DNA of 64,000 bases, taken from positions 42,780,721 to 42,844,720 of the forward strand of contig CM042085.1 of NCBI GenBank assembly GCA_023512835.1. Direction: 5' to 3'. Under the pieces are notes generated by a model. It made no database searches, was not told the origin of the DNA, and was given only the letters and a program-made list of their open reading frames with translations. Of the stretch, positions 57,788-64,000 are shown one piece after another. Within the stretch, counting starts at the first letter, position 1; each line of letters begins with the position of its first letter. Position numbers and translations under genes: made by a program. Origin of the DNA: Taxillus chinensis. Taxonomy: Eukaryota > Streptophyta > Magnoliopsida > Santalales > Loranthaceae.

Positions 57788-58470
57788 TGTAATGACCCGT
57801 GTGTAAGAAGTTAACCACAAACACCTTGGATGTTGGTGCACAAGTTTGAGGTAAGAGATGAGCCCAAGAGGAAACTTTTGGGAGGTGCATGTGACAAGTG
57901 ATAACGTACATTTATGCCCTAGGAAGATGCTACACGTATACAGGCGGTTTTAAGCTGTTTTGGCTGATCTTGGAGCTCACTTTTGATAGGGTAGATGGCC
58001 TCAAACAATTGGCGTGCAAGAACAAAAGTTTCTTAGAATGAGGTCCTCTATCTACCACAACAATTTCAGGGCATTTGGAGCTGCACGTGAATTCACCCAT
58101 TTCACGTGCAAGCATATTTTTGCTTCTCAGACCTCTACAAGATGCAAGGAGGCTTAGGGTGAAGTTTGAGTGCATTTGGAGCTGCACGCCAATTGGGGAA
58201 TTGGCGTTCAAATTGGCGTTCAGGCATGTTTTTGCATGGTTGCCTTGGTTTTGTCATTCTAATAATCTTTTCCCAAAGGACCATGTTGGAATTGTGACTA
58301 TTTTGGTGTGTATGGATGTGGGAAGGTCATAGCTTGTTCCATCAAAACTACGTCGTTTTGATGCTGGGATTCACTTAATCAAAACTACGTCATTTTGATG
58401 TTGTGTTGTCTATATAAGGAGGAGAAGCCCCTCTGTTTTAGGTTTAGGGTTTGTTGCTCCACCAGCCGTC

Positions 58471-58519
<49 letters not shown>

Positions 58520-59651
58520 AGGAGAGCTCCTGGTTGCTGCCGGGCGTCTTGCGTGGGTGATCGGTGTCTTGTGGGCGGACAGCGTTCGGTGTGGGAACAG
58601 TATTGCGGTGTTGTTACCTTTTACTTGAGGTAGGGGTTCTGTTCTTCCTAAATCCTCCTCTGTCCTAGGGTTCTAGGGCAAACTATGGATTATAACTGTT
58701 TATATATACATATGTAATCCATATAGGTGTGATCTCCTATATGGATGTTAGCCTTCAGTGGCATTTTGGTGTGATTCTGTTGTTACATGCTATATGTTCG
58801 ATGAAATGCCTGTGTGAACATAGCTGTGTGTATATGCCCATTACGTGTTTGGTAATATGTCTGTGTGGCTGGACTTGTGATTTGGTGTATGTATGCATGC
58901 TGGGTGTTTGTTCTATTGCCTGAATGGATGGGTTTGTGCCCTTGTGAATGGGTGCACACCAAGTGTTTGGTTTTATGCTTGAGTGACCGTGGTGTGTGTT
59001 GTGTGCATGACTGTGGTATCTGGCCCGAAGAGGCGGTTAAACTACTTTGCCTGAGAGGCGGTTAAACCAGTGGCCTGAAGAGGCAGTTAAACTACTTTGC
59101 TTGAGAGGCGGTTAAATCAGTGGCCTGAAGAGGCGGTTAAATTACTTTCTTGAGATGTGGTTTGTTAGCCAGTGTGGTTGGGGCTGGGGTTGCGCCCACT
59201 TGTGTGGAATGTTTTATTTTCTTTTCCTAATACTGTCACGTCACTACACCTGTGCACATGCATTTAGCCATTAGGAGCATGGGAAGGGTTGGGGAGACTT
59301 GATCCCTACTGAGCTGTGGTTGCTCACCCCTCCTACTGTGTTTGCATTTCCAGGGACTTACAGGCGTTAGGTGGATACACCAAGGTGGAAGACCATATTT
59401 ATTTTACTCTCTTCCGTTTATGTTTTGTTTTTTTTATGGGAATTGATGTAACCCCAGTGGGGATGGGATTGGAAAGGATTTTGCTGTAATAAACTGGTTT
59501 GGATTGCTTTTATGAACATTACTTTCTTGAATGTGTTGTGGATGTTTAAAATGTTAAATTCTTGGTTTGTATCCTAACCCCTTTGCCCTCCGTGTGGGTA
59601 AAAGGGGAGTCACGTACCGGTTTCCTCGGGTTGGAAATCCGGGGCATGACA
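57788..59651 (+). repeat. 3' LTR of element J
   Basis: TGTAATGACCCGTG to GGGGCATGACA, 1864 bp, nearly identical to the 5' LTR. The second ACGT palindrome (58378-58399) has one G-to-A change, and the GA tract is longer. Confidence 0.92.
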
Positions 59652-60212
59652 ACTATCCTCAATTTTTAAATTTACTTCTGGTAAGTCCGCAGGCAGTTCC
59701 CTTGCACTTATCGCACTTTTTCTATTTCATCTTTTCAGGAAGTCCACCGGTAGTTTTCTGGTACCTATCCACACTTGTTAAATTTAATTTCGGGAAGTCC
59801 GCAGGCGGTTCCCTTGCACCTATCCCACATTTTCTTTTTAATTTCAAGTAACTCCACAGGTGGTTCCCTTGCACTTATCCTTTTCATTTTCTCCATTTGG
59901 GAAGTCTGCAGATAATTCTACTGCATCTATCCCACCTTGCCTTTTCAATTCCTCTTAAGCCCTAGATGCCTTCTCAATTTTTCTGTTAGGCCTTAACTTC
60001 CTTTTTCATCCTTTAACTTCAATCAAACCTTAAATGCCTTTTCAGCCTTATTTAATTTCCACTAGCCTTACGAGCTTCTTTCCATTTCTTGGGGACAGAC
60101 CCACCTTCCTTTGGCAACAAGTGAGCTAGGTAAGTAGTCCAACCCGTCTAAAATAAGTCCGTTTTATCTTTGTGAACCGTTTGTACACAAATGATACACA
60201 AAGAGGGGCAGC
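59652..60212 (+). repeat. Element B tandem repeats, continued after J, and polypurine tract
   Basis: Further copies of the GGAAGTCC...GGCAGTTCCC...CACCTATCC unit run to about 59940, continuing the array at 50150-50405. Unique T/C-rich sequence follows and AAAGAGGGGCAGC lies at 60200-60212. Confidence 0.75.
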
Positions 60213-63200
60213 TGTTGGACCCCATTTTGTCCGGGTTGGATGTATTTTATCAAATTCAATTTTCCTCCGTGCTGCCTCGATTTGTTGAAATTTTACAGGA
60301 CGACAGAGTCGTGATCACTGAGCCGCAAATGCCCGATTTCAAGAAATTATTCAAAAATATCTCCAAATGCCAAAGAGCCAGTTTTGGGCAATAGAAAATC
60401 AAATTCAAGGATCAACGCCTTTGTCCACGCTTGATTCTGAGGTCAAACGAAGAAGATATGGTCAAAATAGCGTTCGGGCCGTTAGCGATGGTTAAAACGG
60501 TAATTGACTTTTCAAACGGCACTCCGAATTAGGTCACGAACCTCATATTCTCATTCTACTCGTCATTCTGAGAATTCTAACATATGTATTGTATATATTC
60601 GCTCCTGGGGTCTTTTTCAATAAAAATCAAAAATTAAGTTTTTCGATAATAAATAATCGCAGTACAGGCTTGGTGCGAAAATAAAATCATTTTAAAATAA
60701 AAATGACACAGGGTCACTCGTCACGATGTCTCGAGTCCAAAAATAATTTTCTCATAATTTCTTAAAATTCGAGTCGCCATCTCGAGTCTAAAAACCTAAA
60801 GACATTAGTTAAAAAATACCCAACTGAAAATTTTAAAACCCTAGCCGCCATCTTTTTCTCTTTCCCGCCTAATTCAGTCCACGTGTCACCTTTTAATTGA
60901 TTAAAAAAACACACAAAAAAACAAAACGAAAAAAAGTAAAAAAAAGAAAACCCAGTCAACTCTCTCTTTCTCCCTCTCCATCCCATCTCTCTCACGCAGG
61001 CAATAGCGCAGCAGTTATTCTTCCCAGGCACAGAGACGTAGTGCAGGCACACGGACTAGCAGTTCTCTCCTGGTATGGATTCCTTCCCCTTTTTCCTTCC
61101 CCTCTTTCCCCTACCTTTGCCCCTGTCTATCAATGCCCATTGGATTTAAACAAAGACGTTTTAGCCCGTAACTTGGAGAAAAGAGAAGCTCGCTGCAGCT
61201 GTAAAGACTCGTATTTGGGTAGTCTTGAGAGATAGTCATTCTATGGGAATGTAACTATCAGGACGGTAGTGTAGCCGTCAATGTGAGCATTTTGACTGTA
61301 CTTGGGCCCGATTCCGAGTCGGGGCCCCGTTTGACCCGATTGTTGACTTTTCGGGGTCTATTGGTTGACTTTGCGTTTGAGCGGTCATTTGGGTGTGCTA
61401 ATATCTGTGTAGTATTGTGCTCGTCATTTCGAGCGTTTTGATTGTAGTTTGACTCAATTTGGAGTTCGGGACCTTGGAGGTTAATTATTGACTGGGTCAA
61501 TGGTTGACTAGGTCAGTTGACTGGCAAAAATATAAATAGGGGAAAGAGAGCTTCCACGTTACGTTTTAGCATTTCTGCATCTGCGTTGGAGAGCTTAGAG
61601 AGAGAAAGAGAGAAGGAAGCTTGGAGGCCTTGGCGATTTGGGGCGTTTTGAGCTCGTTCAAGCATCAAGAATCTTTCCAGGTAGGTGTTCCATTGATTCT
61701 TCACCCTTTTCTTGCTGTTTTTTTGGATTAACATGTAAGAATTTGATGAAATCATGCAAATTCGTGTTGAACCCTAGAATTTGGGGAAAAACCAATTTTG
61801 GGTTGAATCTTGTATTTAAATGCGTTCTGAGGGGTAAGACGTGATTTAAAACCTAAGATATAGTATTAGGTATGAGTTTTATGAGATTCCAGGTTGAATC
61901 CAGACGAGAAACAGTGAAAAACGATGATGAACGATGAATCGTCGTGAACCGGGTAGAAAACACCGATGAGATCGACTGGAAATTGGAAATTTCGAATGTG
62001 CAGTTTCGAAGGTTCGAAGGTAGGTTCGATGTAGTGTAATTTCGAGTGTCGAATGTGAAATTTTCGAGTGTCGTTTCGAAGGTTCGAAGGTACTTCGAAG
62101 GGGAGTTTCGAAGGCAGTTCATGGGTACTTCGAAGGTAGTTTTCGAAGGTAGTTCGAGTGTAGGTTCGAGGGTCGAAGGCAGTTCGAAAAGAGATTCGAA
62201 ATGCAGATTCGAAAATGTAGTTTCACTGGCAGATTCGAAATACAGTTTGACTGGACTGGACCTATTTACATTGCAACCTATAAAGTATTATACTTAAGTT
62301 ACAATGTAAATAACGAAATACCCCCCATTTGGATTCAAAGAAAAATAATAGAAAAATTAATTCCCACTATTTCAAAATGTGAAAATTGGGTTTTAGTGTA
62401 AAATTTCGGGAAAACCCAAAAGTTTGTAGTGGTGAATTTTTGGAAAGTGGGGTTAGACGTCTCAGAAAAATCCCCAAAAATCAGATTATCTTATTTATGC
62501 TATGGGAACCCAATGCCGGGACTTTTGATTTCAAGAAAATAGGCGCTATGGGTACTTCCTTCATAAATCAAGGATTGAGGATTTACTTGTGAAGACGCTA
62601 CGATTCCAAAGGAAATGTTGAGAATGACATGCCATACTAATGTTAGTATGTTGGTGTGAGGTATTGGGGCATGGACTCCGTGACTTGTTTGGGTTCTCAC
62701 CGTGATGCACCGATGGTGCTATGTGGTTGACGTGGCTGGCATATGCACCGTGGCAGGCCTGTGTGGCGACTGTGGCCGGGCATATTGCGCTGTGGACAGG
62801 TTAAGGCCTGAGTTGAGCCGTTGAGCTCGTGGAGCTAGGGCTGAGTGCCCTGAGCTGGGATCCCATGGAGGATCGTGGACAAGTTGTCCTGATATTTGTT
62901 GCGGGCTGAGTCCTGATGTTTGTGCACACTACACGGTGCACGAGTACACTGAGCATATAGTATAGACTTATATGTGTTGCATGATGTGGAGTGTTAGGGT
63001 CACCTACTGAGCTTGCCGCTCACCCCTACTTGTTGTTTACCCTTTTCAGGTGTGACCCGAGACTAGTGGAGGACTTTCTTCCAGGAGGACGCCCACTACT
63101 CTGATGTATGATACAGTTATATTCTGTATTGTTTTATGTAATATCCCGGACATGGGTCCGTGGACAGTTGTATTTGCATACTGTGATGTGATGTCTATAT

Positions 63201-64000
63201 GACTGTTTGAATCTTTGTATGCATGATGATATATGGGAAAGTACAGGATTACCCTTGATGTATGACTGTACAGGGTTGCATAATTGAGACAGCACCCGCG
63301 GTGTAGTCTCTATTGGTGCTAGTCACCAACCCCTTGACCTTTCGGGTGCGGGCAAGGGGAAGTCATGTACCCGGTTCCGGGTTCCCTGGAATTCGGGGGC
63401 GTGACAGCAGCCGTGTCGTACATGCTGCATCACTGAAATCCAGGAAGACAAAGGGGAGGCCGGTTCATTTGCAGATTGAAGACAAGGTCTGCTTTGAAGG
63501 CTGCTAGTTTTTTTTTTAAGAACTTTTACTGAATGTTTCCTTTTATTATGCGAAATGTGTAGATCTAGGTTGTTTGATTTGGATATGTTATTGTAGGAAT
63601 TACCTCATAGTGTTTTTCTGCCTTAATCTTTTTATCTTTTTATCTGATTACGCATTCATACGTTTGGGTCTATATGGTTTGTTATTCTGATTATATCTTT
63701 TTTTTGGTTTGTTGGCTTGGGTTTGTGTCGTTTGTGTTCTATCTATACCTTTTTACTGGCTTAATCTCAGTCTTGATTTGGGGTATATTCATTTTTGTGT
63801 TTGGGTTGGTTAACATTCGGGTGTCTCAATTTTTGTCTCTCTCGTGAGTTTTTTTTTTTTTTTTACTTAGGCTTGGGTTTGTTTTTGATTTGTCTCCAGC
63901 GACTCCTGCGCGATATAGGAACCCTTATGATTTGTTTCCTGATTCATTTTATATGTCGTGCATCACCTTCTCATCTACTATTGAGGCTGGGCTATCTTGG
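60213..64000 (+). repeat. 3' LTR of element B, split by solo LTR K and cut by the window end
   Basis: The pieces are 60213-61199 and 63407-64000. Compared with the 5' LTR it lacks about 570 bp (corresponding to 42345-42917) at the joint CTACCTTTGCCCCTG near 61118-61132. The remaining 1.9 kb or so lies beyond the window. Confidence 0.8.
61200..63406 (+). repeat. Solo gypsy-type LTR (K) with a TTCGAA array
   Basis: TGTAAAGACTCG to GGGGGCGTGACA, 2207 bp, target duplication GCAGC (61195-61199, 63407-63411). TATA box TATAAATAGG at 61531-61540. An array of TTCGA words spans about 61990-62250. A GAGCTTGCCGCTCACC block near 63018 resembles the corresponding part of the Tekay-like LTRs. Family not otherwise present here. 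Confidence 0.88.

Larger units (their letters stand above)
50411..59651 (+). mobile_element. Tekay-like chromodomain gypsy element (J), 9241 bp
   Basis: Complete LTR-to-LTR element with target duplication ACTAT (50406-50410, 59652-59656), so it sits inside element B's repeat array. It has a Met-type primer-binding site and gag, protease, RT, RNase H and integrase in the gypsy order. A chromodomain ends integrase, and a polypurine tract TTAAGGGGGAGAGGA ends at 57787. Over the first about 215 bp the two LTRs differ by four substitutions and one indel, so it is recent. Frameshifts and TAG stops make it non-functional as it stands. Confidence 0.93.
41437..64000 (+). mobile_element. Ogre/Tat-like gag-only LTR element (B), runs off the window
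   Basis: The 5' LTR (41437-44973) and 3' LTR (from 60213) both begin TGTTGGACCCCATTTTGTCC. A polypurine tract (AAAGAGGGGCAGC, 60200-60212) precedes the 3' LTR. The internal region has one gag frame (46113-47696) and about 3.3 kb of repeat-rich non-coding DNA, with no protease, RT or integrase trace outside nested element J. This matches the class of large terminal-repeat elements with only a Gag domain (TR-GAG), probably mobilised by a full Ogre-type relative. The Gag wording and the long LTRs support the Ogre/Tat link. Confidence 0.75.

Overview
The window is plant nuclear DNA, eudicot-like. The evidence is an intron-containing glycosyltransferase family 14 gene of the arabinogalactan-protein glucuronosyltransferase type, plant-specific LTR-retrotransposon clades (SIRE-like copia, Athila-like, Ogre/Tat-like and chromodomain Tekay-like gypsy), and plant tRNA primer-binding sites. 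Apart from one host gene and its flanks, nearly all of the 64 kb is nested, mostly decayed retrotransposon. There are no bacterial features, rRNA genes, tRNA genes or CRISPR arrays.

Layout. (1) 49-18889: a SIRE-like copia element (A) with decayed gag-pol. Its 3' LTR is split by a 12-kb Athila-like gypsy element (E, 5360-17549, target duplication GAGAC). E holds three LTR copies, a gag stump, an integrase stump and an additional ORF ending in a Ulp1-like cysteine protease. A Tekay-type solo LTR (5411-7245, duplication TTTAA) sits inside E's first LTR. (2) 18890-22048: AT-rich intergenic DNA with a short ORF remnant and an old LTR fragment. (3) 22049-32274, minus strand: the one host gene, a four-exon GLCAT14-like gene. 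Its exon phases join exactly, but intron 3 is 8.7 kb and full of antisense-to-window (gene-sense) retroelements: a copia fragment (H) and an Athila-like element (F) with a second Ulp1-type ORF. (4) 32275-33730: gene upstream region. (5) 33731-35046: hAT transposase remnant. (6) 35047-41258: a second copy of the SIRE-like family (C) in reverse. Its 3' LTR carries a forward solo LTR of its own family, and beside that LTR lies a third Ulp1-type ORF. (7) 41259-64000: an LTR fragment (D) interrupted by a very large Ogre/Tat-like element (B) with 3.5-kb LTRs and gag but no pol. B was invaded by a 9.2-kb Tekay-like element (J, 50411-59651, duplication ACTAT), and its 3' LTR by a further solo LTR (K, 61200-63406, duplication GCAGC).

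How the parts relate. Target-site duplications and split LTRs give a consistent insertion order. J looks youngest (LTRs differ by roughly 2% over the stretch compared by eye). The most notable pattern is that three elements from two superfamilies (E and F gypsy, C copia) carry, in the position between pol and the 3' LTR where envelope-like ORFs occur, a similar ORF: an N-terminal plant-transposon-type domain, a low-complexity linker and a C-terminal Ulp1-like domain. In E and C it is preceded by its own TATA box. A second pattern is that the Athila-like and Tekay-like LTRs, though primed by different tRNAs, share a homologous promoter-proximal U3 block. All calls come from reading the sequence; no database search was run.
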